Part shown: in pieces, positions 1-8,438 of the stretch
Numbering within the stretch: position 1 is the stretch's first letter
Layout of the letters: every line of letters begins with the position of its first letter
Assembly (NCBI GenBank): GCA_049610385.1
Contig: JBMYZL010000001.1
Span: 62,001-126,000, forward strand
Direction of reading: 5' to 3'
Length of the DNA: 64,000 nucleotides
Origin: JBMYZL01 sp049610385
Lineage (GTDB): Bacteria > Bacteroidota > Bacteroidia > Flavobacteriales_D > Sanyastnellaceae
Translations under genes and position numbers: made by a program
Notes under the pieces: model-generated
Database searches by the model: none
Told to the model about the DNA's origin: nothing
What the model saw: only the letters and a program-made list of their open reading frames with translations

Positions 1-1160
1 GTCCCCGTGTCCGCATTCTCCTCCCCCATGATCATTCGAAACAAAGTGGTTTTTCCCGCACCATTGGGGCCGATCACCCCGACGATTCCAGCCGGGGGCA
101 GGGAAAAACTCAAGTCCTCAATCAACAACCGGTCCTCAAACCCTTTGGTGATGTGATCTGCCTCAATGACTACATTCCCCAATCGTGGACCATTGGGAAT
201 CGGTATGCTCAAACGTGCGTCTTTTTCAGCCGTGCCCTCCGCAAGCATTGATTCATAGTTGTTGACCCTGGCTTTGTTTTTGGCCCGTCTGCCTTTGGGG
301 GATTGACGAACCCATTCCAATTCCCTCTCCAGTTCCTTTCTTCGCTTCGACTCATGCTTTTCCTCCTGAGCCAATCGCTTGGATTTTTGCTCTAACCAAG
401 ATGCATAATTCCCTTCATATGGAATTCCTTGACCTCGATCCAATTCCAAAATCCAACCCGCAACATTGTCCAAGAAATAACGATCGTGTGTGACACACAA
501 CACCGTGCCCGGGTATTGTTCCAGATGCTGCTCCAACCAGTCAATGGACTCCGCATCGAGGTGGTTTGTCGGCTCATCAAGCAGCAACACATCCGGCTGC
601 TGTAACAACAAGCGACAAAGGGCCACACGTCGACGTTCCCCTCCAGAGAGAACTGCTATTTTGGCATCGTCTGGGGGACAACGCAAGGCATCCATTGCGA
701 TATTGAGCTTGGTGTCCAACTCCCAAGCCCCCAGCGCGTCGATGCGATCCTGTACTTCAGCCTGCCGATTCATGAGGGCCTCCATTTTATCGGGATTGTT
801 GAGGATTTCCTCGTCCATGAATTTGGCATTGATTTCCTCGTATTCCTTCAGCACATTGACCACTTCCTGGGTCCCCTCTTCCACAATTTCCCGAACTGTT
901 TTGTCTTCATCCAATTGAGGTTCTTGACTCAGATAACCCACCTTCAATCCAGGAGACCATGTGACATCCCCGGTATAGGACTCGTCCAAGCCTCCAATGA
1001 TTTTCATCACGGTTGACTTTCCTGCCCCGTTGGGACCGAGGATGCCAATTTTGGCCCCGTAATAAAATCCGAGGGTGATGTCCTTGAGAATGTGCTTGCC
1101 TGTAGGGGTGACCTTGTTCACCTTGTGCATGCTGAAAATGACCTTCTTGTCTTCTGACAT
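1..1160 (-). CDS. ettA: Energy-dependent translational throttle protein EttA (ABC-F), C-terminus missing
   Basis: ABC-F ATPase that binds the ribosomal E site and gates the start of elongation according to the ATP/ADP ratio (family knowledge). The visible 386 codons start MSEDKKVIFSMHKV and contain Walker A GPNGAGKST, signature LSGGERRRVALCR, Walker B LLLDEPTNHLDA, the charged linker with KRRKELERELEW typical of the ABC-F interdomain arm, and the second Walker A GPNGAGKTT. About 170 residues, including the second signature and Walker B, lie beyond base 1. The ATG at 1160 matches EttA N-termini, and its frame has a TAA stop upstream. A promoter at 1235-1242 implies a leader of about 70 nt. Cytoplasmic; cut by the window edge, not by mutation. 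Confidence 0.93.
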   Translation of the reverse strand, partial: MSEDKKVIFSMHKVNKVTPTGKHILKDITLGFYYGAKIGILGPNGAGKSTVMKIIGGLDESYTGDVTWSPGLKVGYLSQEPQLDEDKTVREIVEEGTQEVVNVLKEYEEINAKFMDEEILNNPDKMEALMNRQAEVQDRIDALGAWELDTKLNIAMDALRCPPDDAKIAVLSGGERRRVALCRLLLQQPDVLLLDEPTNHLDAESIDWLEQHLEQYPGTVLCVTHDRYFLDNVAGWILELDRGQGIPYEGNYASWLEQKSKRLAQEEKHESKRRKELERELEWVRQSPKGRRAKNKARVNNYESMLAEGTAEKDARLSIPIPNGPRLGNVVIEADHITKGFEDRLLIEDLSFSLPPAGIVGVIGPNGAGKTTLFRMIMGEENADTG

Positions 1161-1234
1161 GGCTTGGGGTTTTGCTGTGAATGGGGCTTCCAATGGAGGC
1201 GAAAACCGACTGATTCCACCTTAGAAGCATGGAA

Positions 1235-1242
1235 CAAATTTA
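1235..1242 (-). promoter_or_regulatory. Core promoter TAAATTTG for ettA
   Basis: Reads TAAATTTG on the minus strand, a match to the Bacteroidota -7 element TAnnTTTG. It lies 74 nt before the ettA ATG. The first ATG after it (1230) is out of frame with ettA. Confidence 0.5.
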
Positions 1243-2490
1243 AGCTTTCGGATGCAGCTCCAATGCGGTAATTTCTGGGGGCATGCCCACACGCCCGTGA
1301 AAACCCAATACCCCAAACCCGCGGTTGACATGCAAAATCTGTCCATTTTCCTCATAGACACCACCCCACCGCTTGTATCGAAGCTTGCTCGGGGACATCT
1401 TGAGTCCGAGCCATGGAATCTCGATGCCCACCTGCATGCCATGTGTGTGACCGCTCAAGGTCAGCTCTACATTGGCCTTCCCCCCCATGACTTCCTCCTC
1501 CCAATGCGTGGGGTCATGACTCATCAGGATTGTGCATCGCTGATCGTTTTGACTGCCAGACAGTGCCTGGTTCAAATCACCTGATTGCCGAAATCCCCGT
1601 CCCCAATTCTCAACGCCTGCGATAATCAATTCCCCATCCTCAACATGCAGCACTTCATGGGAATTAAGCAACAAACGAAAGCCCATTTCTTCGTGGATTT
1701 CATGCAACCGGGCAATGCTCTCCCGGCGTTGTTTCTTGGTGAAATTGCCATAGTCAGCATAATCATGATTGCCCATGATGCTGAATTTGCCCAGCGGAGC
1801 TTGCAATTGGGCAAAAGCCGCAATCCAAGGTTCTGCCTCTTCTGCCAAGGTGTTGACCAAATCCCCCGTGAACAAAATCAAATCGGGTTCCAACGCATTG
1901 ATGCGCTTCAAGGCCTTCAAAACGGGTTCCGGTGTCCCATGAAAAGACCCCAAATGTGCGTCTGAAATTTGGACTACTTTCAACCCTGCCATGGTTTTTG
2001 GGAGTCCCGGCAATTCCAGCCGATGATGCTCCACACGATACGCATATTTGCCCCAAGTCACGCCGTACAAAAAGCCGCCGAATGTCAAGGCAGCAGCTCC
2101 CTGGCCAACGGCACTCAAAAAGGACGATCGTGAAATGGGATTCACACTCCCCGATGCGCGGCGAAACCCAGCAGCAGCAAGCCAGCGAACGTCCTCAAAC
2201 AATTGAAAAGTCCCCAAAACCAATTTGGGCACCAAAATCACAATGAAAGCCACACTGATGCCCGACAACAATCGGGGTTGTGTCTCACGCCAAATCGGCC
2301 ACATCACCATGCTGCTGATAAATAACCCCCAAACACCAATGCTCACCACCCACCAAATGCATCTGGCCGTCAACCACCAACTCGCCGAATTGTATGTCCT
2401 TTGTAAGGATCGAAAGGACATGAATTCAATGGAAGCCATGAGGACAATGAGAATCAATAACATGAGAATCAATCGGCTAAGTGAAGGCAT
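1240..2490 (-). CDS. Membrane-anchored metallophosphoesterase (calcineurin-like, YkuE/YaeI type)
   Basis: 416 aa. The N-terminal 150 residues hold several hydrophobic segments (about 5-25, 42-64, 76-94, 128-146). The catalytic domain shows the full metal set: DAH at 177-179, GD at 209-210, GNHD at 240-243, a later SHDP and SGHTHG near the C-terminus. Proteins of this build hydrolyse phosphoesters or pyrophosphates at the membrane; some act on UDP-diacylglucosamine or related lipids, but the substrate cannot be read here. It follows the ABC importer operon, but a TAACTTTG element overlapping the stop of the ATPase gene gives it its own promoter with a 17-nt leader. Confidence 0.85.
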   Translation of the reverse strand: MPSLSRLILMLLILIVLMASIEFMSFRSLQRTYNSASWWLTARCIWWVVSIGVWGLFISSMVMWPIWRETQPRLLSGISVAFIVILVPKLVLGTFQLFEDVRWLAAAGFRRASGSVNPISRSSFLSAVGQGAAALTFGGFLYGVTWGKYAYRVEHHRLELPGLPKTMAGLKVVQISDAHLGSFHGTPEPVLKALKRINALEPDLILFTGDLVNTLAEEAEPWIAAFAQLQAPLGKFSIMGNHDYADYGNFTKKQRRESIARLHEIHEEMGFRLLLNSHEVLHVEDGELIIAGVENWGRGFRQSGDLNQALSGSQNDQRCTILMSHDPTHWEEEVMGGKANVELTLSGHTHGMQVGIEIPWLGLKMSPSKLRYKRWGGVYEENGQILHVNRGFGVLGFHGRVGMPPEITALELHPKA

Positions 2491-2507
2491 AAAGATGCTT
2501 TGCCTTA

Positions 2508-2515
2508 CAAAGTTA
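2508..2515 (-). promoter_or_regulatory. Core promoter TAACTTTG embedded in the fecE-like stop codon
   Basis: Minus-strand TAACTTTG; its first three bases are the TAA stop of the upstream ATPase gene. The metallophosphoesterase ATG lies 17 nt downstream. Confidence 0.5.
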
Positions 2516-3262
2516 TTTGGAATCCAATTTGTTCTGTGATTCTGTTTGTCCGCGCAACGCCATTTCCCAATCTTCTACAACCCCATTCGGATCCAACGGT
2601 GTCAGCCCACCAGCGTTCAATAAATGAATCGAGGACAAGGCCGAACTTCGTGCCAGCAGATGCAAATCATGCGTGGTCAACAACAAACCCAGTCCGTCTT
2701 GGACCATGGTCCCCAACAAATCCAACAAATCCTCCCGCGCGGGAACATCCAAAAATGCAGTGGGCTCATCCAGAATCATCCAAGGAGCACTTTGCAGGGC
2801 CGCACGAGCGACCATCACTCTTTGGGCCTGACCGTCGCTCAACTCTGACAACCTCATGTCCCACCAATTTGGATTGCCCAATTGACTGAGCCAATTCCGG
2901 CAATCTGATTCATTGATATTGGGCTTCGACAACATCAGGGTTTGACCTGTCGTCAATCCAGAACCTCTTGGTGGAGTGCTGTCCACAAAAGACATCCAAG
3001 TCGAGCGGCGGGCGGCAGACATCTGATGCACCGACCGTCCCTGCAAATGGGCAACACCTGAAAGTGGCGATTGCAATCCGCAAATGGTTCGAATCAAAGT
3101 ACTCTTCCCCGTGCCATTTCGTCCTATAATGGCATGAATGCCCGGTTCAGACCAATCTGCGTCTATGGGCGCAGACAATCCCAAGGGCGTTTTTCTCCTT
3201 CCAAGAGGATATCCAATCACCAGGTCCTTCAAAGCCAAAGGCGGAAATGGGTAGCTCTTCAT
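2513..3262 (-). CDS. ABC transporter ATP-binding protein (FecE/BtuD family)
   Basis: About 249 aa from the ATG at 3262, chosen because it overlaps the permease stop as TGATG; an upstream ATG at 3343 would overlap the permease by 82 bp. Walker A GRNGTGKST, signature LSDGQAQRVMVARA, Walker B WMILDEPTAFLD and the switch LTTHDLHLL are intact. It energises import of an iron chelate, haem or cobalamin through the permease encoded just upstream (family inference). Third gene of a binding protein-permease-ATPase operon. The substrate is not fixed by sequence; no TonB receptor or riboswitch is visible next to it. Confidence 0.88.
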   Translation of the reverse strand: MKSYPFPPLALKDLVIGYPLGRRKTPLGLSAPIDADWSEPGIHAIIGRNGTGKSTLIRTICGLQSPLSGVAHLQGRSVHQMSAARRSTWMSFVDSTPPRGSGLTTGQTLMLSKPNINESDCRNWLSQLGNPNWWDMRLSELSDGQAQRVMVARAALQSAPWMILDEPTAFLDVPAREDLLDLLGTMVQDGLGLLLTTHDLHLLARSSALSSIHLLNAGGLTPLDPNGVVEDWEMALRGQTESQNKLDSK

Positions 3263-4266
3263 CAATCGTTCCAAGTCCGTTTCAACAACACATGCAAAAC
3301 CATCGGTGCGCCGAGCAACGACAACACCGCGTTCAAAGGCCAACCTGCCCCATCACTCCAGGGCGCACGGACCACCAAATCGGCAAGCAGGGCCATCCAA
3401 CTGCCAGCAAGCAAGGTCATTGGGATCAATTGGTGATGACCACGGCCAGCAAACAACAACCGCACCACATGAGGCGCTGCCAATCCCAAAAAAGCAATAG
3501 GGCCACAAGATGCAGTAATCAATCCTGTCAAGATTCCGGTAGAAGCCAACACGAATCCGCGAAACGGTCGGGAGGCCACCCCCATGCTTTCAGCTGTTCT
3601 GGACCCCAATGTCCAAGCGTCCAAGGACCGCGTTTGGCGGAAAGCCATCACCGCAACAATGCCTGTGATCAAAGCCAAAACACCAGCCACACGCAATGAT
3701 GCGCTCCCGAACGTTCCCATCCCCCAAAAAACAAATTCTTGCAATGCTGATTGACGCGCTGCAGACTGCAACACGGACACCATGGCCCCAACAGCGTAAC
3801 TCAGCATCAAGCCAAACACCAACAACTTGATGGTTCCTCCATGGCGTGCAGCCACAAACAATACAAATGCCAACACCGCAAAAGATCCTGCACAAGCGGC
3901 AACCGCCATTCCAGATAGACCCAAGGCACCGCCTACCCAATGACCGCCCAAGACGGCAACAGCGACCCCCAAACTCGCACCGGAACTAACCCCCAAAACA
4001 GAAGGCCCCGCGAGTGGATTGCGGAAAAAAGTCTGCATCAACAACCCAGACAAGGCCAATCCACCACCTGCAGATATGGCGATGGCCACGCGGGGCAAAC
4101 GAATGTCTCGCACGATAGAACCCGGAACCCCTTTCCCCGTGACAATTCCACTCCAGATCTCATTTGGAGACAAGGCCACGCTTCCCCAGGCGAGGTGCAG
4201 AAAACCGGTCAAAAGCAAACCGACTAACATCCCTGCTGAAATCCGCATTTGCTCCCTGTTGTTCAT
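3262..4266 (-). CDS. FecCD/BtuC-family ABC importer permease
   Basis: 334 aa from the ATG at 4266, which overlaps the stop of the binding-protein gene as ATGA. Highly hydrophobic, about ten membrane segments, with family motifs LALSGLLMQTFFRNPLAGPSVLG, shortened here as SGLLMQTFFRNPLAGP, and CGPIAFLGLAAPHVVR near the coupling helix. It forms the inner-membrane channel for a siderophore, haem or B12 importer together with the ATPase downstream. The longer upstream start (4314) would run 52 bp into the preceding gene and has no support. Confidence 0.88.
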   Translation of the reverse strand: MNNREQMRISAGMLVGLLLTGFLHLAWGSVALSPNEIWSGIVTGKGVPGSIVRDIRLPRVAIAISAGGGLALSGLLMQTFFRNPLAGPSVLGVSSGASLGVAVAVLGGHWVGGALGLSGMAVAACAGSFAVLAFVLFVAARHGGTIKLLVFGLMLSYAVGAMVSVLQSAARQSALQEFVFWGMGTFGSASLRVAGVLALITGIVAVMAFRQTRSLDAWTLGSRTAESMGVASRPFRGFVLASTGILTGLITASCGPIAFLGLAAPHVVRLLFAGRGHHQLIPMTLLAGSWMALLADLVVRAPWSDGAGWPLNAVLSLLGAPMVLHVLLKRTWND

Positions 4267-5459
4267 GAACCAGAATCTCGCAATGAAGCCACCGTTGCAT
4301 CCGCCGACAACCATCGGAAACAGATGTCAGCCGGTGCATCGACTTCAGTGGGGTGAAACAGATGTGCCAGATTGTGCAACATGTCATGTGGTCTGGCCAC
4401 CCAAGAACCGAAATAATCACATTCAGCAGTATTGGCCCCAAACACCCTTTCTCCCTTCGGAATGACCGATGCGTATCGGACATCCGACTCCAACAAGGTC
4501 TTTTGAGACAAACCATTCGGAGCTTCCCAAACCACACCAAAGGCGTCTGCTTGCTCGCCCATGACCATCATCACCTCCAGCGAAACTTCGATGTTCTCCT
4601 CGCCATATTCGGCATCGAACAAATATTCTGCCCCGGCATCCCGGATGAGTTGAGCGACCAAACTGCCCCCGCCCGGCGCATGCCAAACCCCATTCCTCAT
4701 GCTGCCTGCAAACACTTTGGGAACATCAACTTTTTTCACGGACTCCAACTTTTCACGGACATCAGCGTAGGCCGATGCAATGACATCAAAACGCAGTTGT
4801 GCCTCGGCTGTCTGCCCACAGAGCCACCCCAAAAGCACCATCCATTCTGCGCGCCCAAGTGGATGAGGCTCCAAATATTCCCCAATGGGCACAACCGGAA
4901 TGTGTCGGCCAATGCCCGTTCCTTCCAAAGGGTCACCAAAAGGATAAATGGTCAATGCTCCCGGCTTGGCAGCCACCAGTTTTTCTTTGTCCAACTCCGG
5001 TTGTCCTGAAAAATCTTGCGCTTGTCCAGAAGCGATTTTGGCCAAAGCGATTGAGTTTTGAAGATATTGGATGTATCCACCGCCGGCCCAATTCGACAGT
5101 TCTTCATCCCAGCTCGACATCAAGGCAACATGGGTTGTACTCAGCGTGGCAATCCCCCGTTCAACAACCTGGTTCGCGACCACTTGAGGCACCGATTCCG
5201 CATGAACGTGAAAATTTTTGTAGGCTACGGAATCTCGCCAAACCACCGCCCAAACTTCGCCTGTTCTCGGGTTTGAAAGTTCTGCCGCCAGGTTGGATTC
5301 CGATTGCACAAACCAACGGAAACCCTTCGCAAATTTGGCCGGTTTCCATTTGGCCCTTGTGCGGACGACGGCATCGGAATCAGGCAGCAAACTGCATTGG
5401 CTCCAAAAGCAAGCACAAATCATCACAATCCACATGAAACCGGCCCGAATTCCTTTCAT
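4263..5459 (-). CDS. Periplasmic binding lipoprotein of the FecB/BtuF type
   Basis: 398 aa from the ATG at 5459. The N-terminus MKGIRAGFMWIVM...CFWSQC is a lipoprotein-like signal peptide with a Cys at the end of the hydrophobic stretch, so the protein is probably tethered. The rest is a class III binding-protein layout with two lobes (IGEYLEPHPLGRAEWM and later YFGSWVARPHDMLHNL). Such proteins capture ferric siderophore, haem or cobalamin in the periplasm. It is the first gene of the importer operon. TACCTTTG ends 5 nt before the ATG, which supports this start. The divergent carboxylase gene starts only 45 bp away. Confidence 0.8.
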   Translation of the reverse strand: MKGIRAGFMWIVMICACFWSQCSLLPDSDAVVRTRAKWKPAKFAKGFRWFVQSESNLAAELSNPRTGEVWAVVWRDSVAYKNFHVHAESVPQVVANQVVERGIATLSTTHVALMSSWDEELSNWAGGGYIQYLQNSIALAKIASGQAQDFSGQPELDKEKLVAAKPGALTIYPFGDPLEGTGIGRHIPVVPIGEYLEPHPLGRAEWMVLLGWLCGQTAEAQLRFDVIASAYADVREKLESVKKVDVPKVFAGSMRNGVWHAPGGGSLVAQLIRDAGAEYLFDAEYGEENIEVSLEVMMVMGEQADAFGVVWEAPNGLSQKTLLESDVRYASVIPKGERVFGANTAECDYFGSWVARPHDMLHNLAHLFHPTEVDAPADICFRWLSADATVASLRDSGS

Positions 5460-5464
5460 GTGCA

Positions 5465-5472
5465 CAAAGGTA
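5465..5472 (-). promoter_or_regulatory. Core promoter TACCTTTG, 5 nt before the binding-protein ATG
   Basis: Exact TAnnTTTG on the minus strand, with TGCAC between it and ATG 5459. The transcript should start at or within a base or two of the start codon. Confidence 0.65.
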
Positions 5473-5492
5473 TCCACTGGAGCCTCAAGCCC

Positions 5493-5500
5493 TAAATTTG
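5493..5500 (+). promoter_or_regulatory. Core promoter TAAATTTG, 4 nt before the carboxylase ATG
   Basis: Exact TAnnTTTG with GGGC between it and ATG 5505. It is back to back with the divergent element at 5465-5472; only 20 bp separate them. Confidence 0.65.
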
Positions 5501-5504
5501 GGGC

Positions 5505-7154
5505 ATGCCGACAACCCGTAAACCCATCGATTCACTGGTCCTCAATGCAAATGAAGATGCCATGCGACTGCGCATGTCTGCAATCCAGAAACGCATTGAC
5601 CAAGCTGCCTTAGGTGGCGGAGCAAAGCGCATTGAAAAGGAACATCAAAAAGGCAAACTGACGGCGCGTGAACGACTCAAACTGCTGTTCGATGAGGGAG
5701 CCGAGGTCCTGGAAATCGGCGCCTTGGCGGGTGAGGACATGTATGAGGCCCATGGCGGTTGTCCTGGTGGGGGCGTGGTGGTTCAAATCGGAGATGTCCA
5801 TGGCGAAAAAATCATCGCTGTAGCCAATGATGCAACGGTCAAGGCGGGTGCTTGGTTCCCGATCACAGGGAAGAAAAACCTGCGTGCCCAGGAAATTGCC
5901 TTGGAAAACCGGCTGCCCATTGTTTACCTGGTGGACAGCGCTGGGGTTTACCTGCCAATGCAAGACGAGATTTTTCCGGACAAGGAGCACTTCGGGCGCA
6001 TGTTCAGGAACAACGCCCAACTAAGCAGTCGGGGCATTCCTCAAATTGCCGCCATCATGGGCAGTTGTGTCGCAGGCGGTGCTTATCTGCCCATCATGAG
6101 CGATGAGGCCTTGATTGTCGAGGGAACAGGCTCCATTTTCTTGGCAGGAAGCTACCTCGTCCGAGCTGCTATTGGAGAAGATGTGGACAACGAAACCTTG
6201 GGTGGAGCGACCACACACACTGCCATCAGTGGGGTTGCAGATTACAAGTGCAAAAATGATGAGGAGGCCTTGGCTCAAATTCGGACCATCTTGGGACACC
6301 ACAACACCGCAAAAGCCGATGCCGGATTTGCCCGAACCACACCCGCCCCTCCAGACGGTTATCCCATACGTGCCATTCTGCCAGCCGAAACCCATGCACC
6401 ATACAACACCCATGACTTGATTTCAGCCCTTTTGGATGCCAATAGTTTTTCTGAATACAAGCGAGACTATGGAAAAACCATTGTCACGGGTTATGGCCGC
6501 ATCGACGGCTGGAGTGTGGGGATTGTGGCCAACCAGCGCAGTTTGGTCAAATCCAAGACAGAGGGCATGCAGTTTGGCGGAGTGATCTATTCTGACAGTG
6601 CGGACAAAGCCGCTCGTTTCATCATGAATTGCAATCAAAAAAGCATCCCTCTGGTCTTTTTGCAAGATGTGACTGGCTTCATGGTGGGATCTCGTTCTGA
6701 ACACGGAGGCATCATCAAGGATGGTGCCAAAATGGTGAATGCCGTGGCCAATTCGGTGGTTCCCAAATTCACTGTTATCGTCGGAAACAGTTATGGAGCT
6801 GGCAATTATGCCATGTGCGGCAAGGCCTATGATCCGAGGCTGATTGTCGCTTGGCCCACTGCCAGGATTGCCGTGATGGGTGGGGCACAAGCCGCCAAAG
6901 TGCTTCAACAAATCGAGATGGCATCGATGAAGAAAAAAGGAGTGGAACCTGATGAAGCAGAACAGGCCGAATTGTTCAAGCGCATTTCAAGTCGATATGA
7001 AACCCAAACTTCACCTGTTTATGCCGCGGCCAGACTTTGGGTAGATGCCATCATCGACCCCAATGAAACGCGGAATTGGATCTCCACAGGAATCCAAATT
7101 TCGAATCGTTCACCCGCAGCAGAAACTTTCAACTTAGGCGTTATTCAAACCTGA
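5505..7154 (+). CDS. Acyl-CoA carboxylase carboxyltransferase (beta) subunit, methylcrotonyl-CoA carboxylase-like
   Basis: 549 aa, the usual length of the MCC beta subunit. It has both carboxyltransferase halves: NDATVKAGAWFPIT, LRAQEIALENRLPIVYLVDS, GIPQIAAIMGSCVAGGAY and DEALIVEGTGSIFLAG in the N half, PLVFLQDVTGFMVG and YGAGNYAMCGKAYDPR in the C half. The enzyme moves CO2 from carboxybiotin to an acyl-CoA, in MCC the leucine-derived 3-methylcrotonyl-CoA. No biotin carboxylase/BCCP gene is in the window, so its partner must be elsewhere. It is a single-gene unit with a promoter at the start codon, convergent with the next gene (4 bp between stops). Substrate is inferred from resemblance only. 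Confidence 0.87.
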   Translation: MPTTRKPIDSLVLNANEDAMRLRMSAIQKRIDQAALGGGAKRIEKEHQKGKLTARERLKLLFDEGAEVLEIGALAGEDMYEAHGGCPGGGVVVQIGDVHGEKIIAVANDATVKAGAWFPITGKKNLRAQEIALENRLPIVYLVDSAGVYLPMQDEIFPDKEHFGRMFRNNAQLSSRGIPQIAAIMGSCVAGGAYLPIMSDEALIVEGTGSIFLAGSYLVRAAIGEDVDNETLGGATTHTAISGVADYKCKNDEEALAQIRTILGHHNTAKADAGFARTTPAPPDGYPIRAILPAETHAPYNTHDLISALLDANSFSEYKRDYGKTIVTGYGRIDGWSVGIVANQRSLVKSKTEGMQFGGVIYSDSADKAARFIMNCNQKSIPLVFLQDVTGFMVGSRSEHGGIIKDGAKMVNAVANSVVPKFTVIVGNSYGAGNYAMCGKAYDPRLIVAWPTARIAVMGGAQAAKVLQQIEMASMKKKGVEPDEAEQAELFKRISSRYETQTSPVYAAARLWVDAIIDPNETRNWISTGIQISNRSPAAETFNLGVIQT

Positions 7155-7158
7155 ATGC

Positions 7159-7665
7159 TCATTGGGCCCTTTCCAAGGCATGAAGAGCTTCAAGCATGGG
7201 TTCAGCCAACGATTTCATTTCAACCTTGTCCGCATCTTCAATCGATCCTCGAACGATTAAAATGGCCTCCAAAAGCAAATGCTCATTTTGAACGGATTCC
7301 AATTGCTCAATCCAGGTCAGTGCTTCCAAAGCTGCTCGGTAATCTCCTGATGTGCCTACTTCTGCAACCCGCAACAAGGCCTCTTCGGGCATCAAACCAG
7401 TGTTCCACATGAACGAGATGATATCAGGTTCAACCCCAGCGTATTCAGGGTCATCCAGCGCATCCTGAAAAACATCCCCCGCTTCCGACACCTTCAAGGA
7501 GCCCAAAACCTGCCCGATGGCCTCGCGAATGGCTTCATCACTTGCGTCACGAAATGCCTCCAGCAAAGGACGAACCCAGCGGATGTCACCTCGATCACGA
7601 GCTGCTTCCAAGGCGGACTGGACCTGATCCCAATCGCCACTTTGCAATTGTTGCAGTTCTTTCAT
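7159..7665 (-). CDS. HEAT-like repeat protein of unknown function
   Basis: 168 aa, acidic and almost wholly helical. Short helix pairs such as WVRPLLEAFRDASDEAIREA and its neighbours resemble HEAT/armadillo repeats, which usually bind proteins. No signal peptide or membrane segment, so cytoplasmic. TAATTTCG ends 4 nt before the ATG, and that element sits across the 3' end of the upstream Nudix gene (stop at 7675). I do not recognise a specific family. Confidence 0.75.
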   Translation of the reverse strand: MKELQQLQSGDWDQVQSALEAARDRGDIRWVRPLLEAFRDASDEAIREAIGQVLGSLKVSEAGDVFQDALDDPEYAGVEPDIISFMWNTGLMPEEALLRVAEVGTSGDYRAALEALTWIEQLESVQNEHLLLEAILIVRGSIEDADKVEMKSLAEPMLEALHALERAQ

Positions 7666-7669
7666 GTTA

Positions 7670-7677
7670 CGAAATTA
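7670..7677 (-). promoter_or_regulatory. Core promoter TAATTTCG, 4 nt before the HEAT-like gene
   Basis: TAnnTTCG variant with TAAC between it and ATG 7665. It overlaps the Nudix gene stop codon. Confidence 0.55.
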
Positions 7678-8379
7678 CTCCCAGATGGTTTGGATCAGGT
7701 CATTTCTTTGAATCTCTCGCCAAATGGCACCAAATTCAGTCAGCATCAGGGCCGTTGCGCCCCAGACCCGATGACCATCTACTTCAAAACATGGCATGGG
7801 GCGGGTCAAGCCAGGCGACACCTCGATGAGCCGTTCCACCAATGCCGAATCATCACATAACTCATCCAAAGGAGGACAGAGCACTTCTGCCACCTCCAAG
7901 GCATCAGGGACAAATTCTGGCACTTGGTCACAAACGGCTACAAAAGGCTCTACAACAAATTGACTGGGCGGAATGTACAGGGACTGGAGGCGACCAATCA
8001 CATCCCCTTCGGCAACATGTACCCCCATTTCCTCTTGGAACTCCCGCAAGGCCGTGGCCAAATCGCAAGCATCGCTGGGCTCTTTTTCACCACCTGGAAT
8101 GGAAATTTGTCCCCCGTGGACCCCTTCATCCTGAGTCCTCAGCATCAGCGTGCCACGCCAATTCCTCTCGGCGTCAGGGAACAGCAACCAAAGCACCGAA
8201 GCCTCACGAATGGTCTTTCCCATTTGCGCATGTTCCTCACGTGTGGGACGGCGAAATGGCATGGCCCGTTCTCTCTCCTCCCGCAATTTGAAACTGCCCA
8301 ATTTCTCAATCGCCTGTTCCCATGCCCGTCTCCAAGCTACAATCCACTCACTTGAGGCCAAGGGCAACGTATCTGTCAT
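7675..8379 (-). CDS. Nudix hydrolase, CoA pyrophosphatase (NudL) type
   Basis: About 234 aa from ATG 8379 (MTDTLPLASSEW). The Nudix box is intact: G-G-E-K-E-P-S-D-A-C-D-L-A-T-A-L then REFQEEMGV. Upstream, WRGTLMLRTQDEGVHGGQISIPGG matches the NuCoA region (here cited as QISIPGG). Members cleave CoA or acyl-CoA to 3',5'-ADP and phosphopantetheine. The protein is cytoplasmic. The next in-frame ATG upstream (8397) is possible; the shorter start is preferred because GAAGTTTG-CATC-ATG resembles the recurring promoter spacing. Confidence 0.83.
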   Translation of the reverse strand: MTDTLPLASSEWIVAWRRAWEQAIEKLGSFKLREERERAMPFRRPTREEHAQMGKTIREASVLWLLFPDAERNWRGTLMLRTQDEGVHGGQISIPGGEKEPSDACDLATALREFQEEMGVHVAEGDVIGRLQSLYIPPSQFVVEPFVAVCDQVPEFVPDALEVAEVLCPPLDELCDDSALVERLIEVSPGLTRPMPCFEVDGHRVWGATALMLTEFGAIWREIQRNDLIQTIWE

Positions 8380-8413
8380 GATGCAAACTTCAAACATTTC
8401 AGCGCACGAGGCG

Positions 8414-8421
8414 TATTTTTG
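8414..8421 (+). promoter_or_regulatory. Core promoter TATTTTTG for aat
   Basis: Exact TAnnTTTG, 17 nt before the aat ATG at 8439. Confidence 0.45.
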
Positions 8422-8438
8422 CCATAGGAATCGGTGAC

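Noticed and set aside
907..1230. A 107-codon ORF on the minus strand overlapping ettA, starting right after a TAnnTTTG element
   Set aside because: It lies inside the ettA coding sequence in another frame with no domain; I keep only the possibility of a translated upstream frame as a finding.
3262..4314. Longer N-termini of the importer genes and others (ATG 3343, 4314, 5477, 33956, 57573, 60699)
   Set aside because: They overlap neighbours or precede signal peptides or promoters; the starts listed fit couplings and promoter spacing better.
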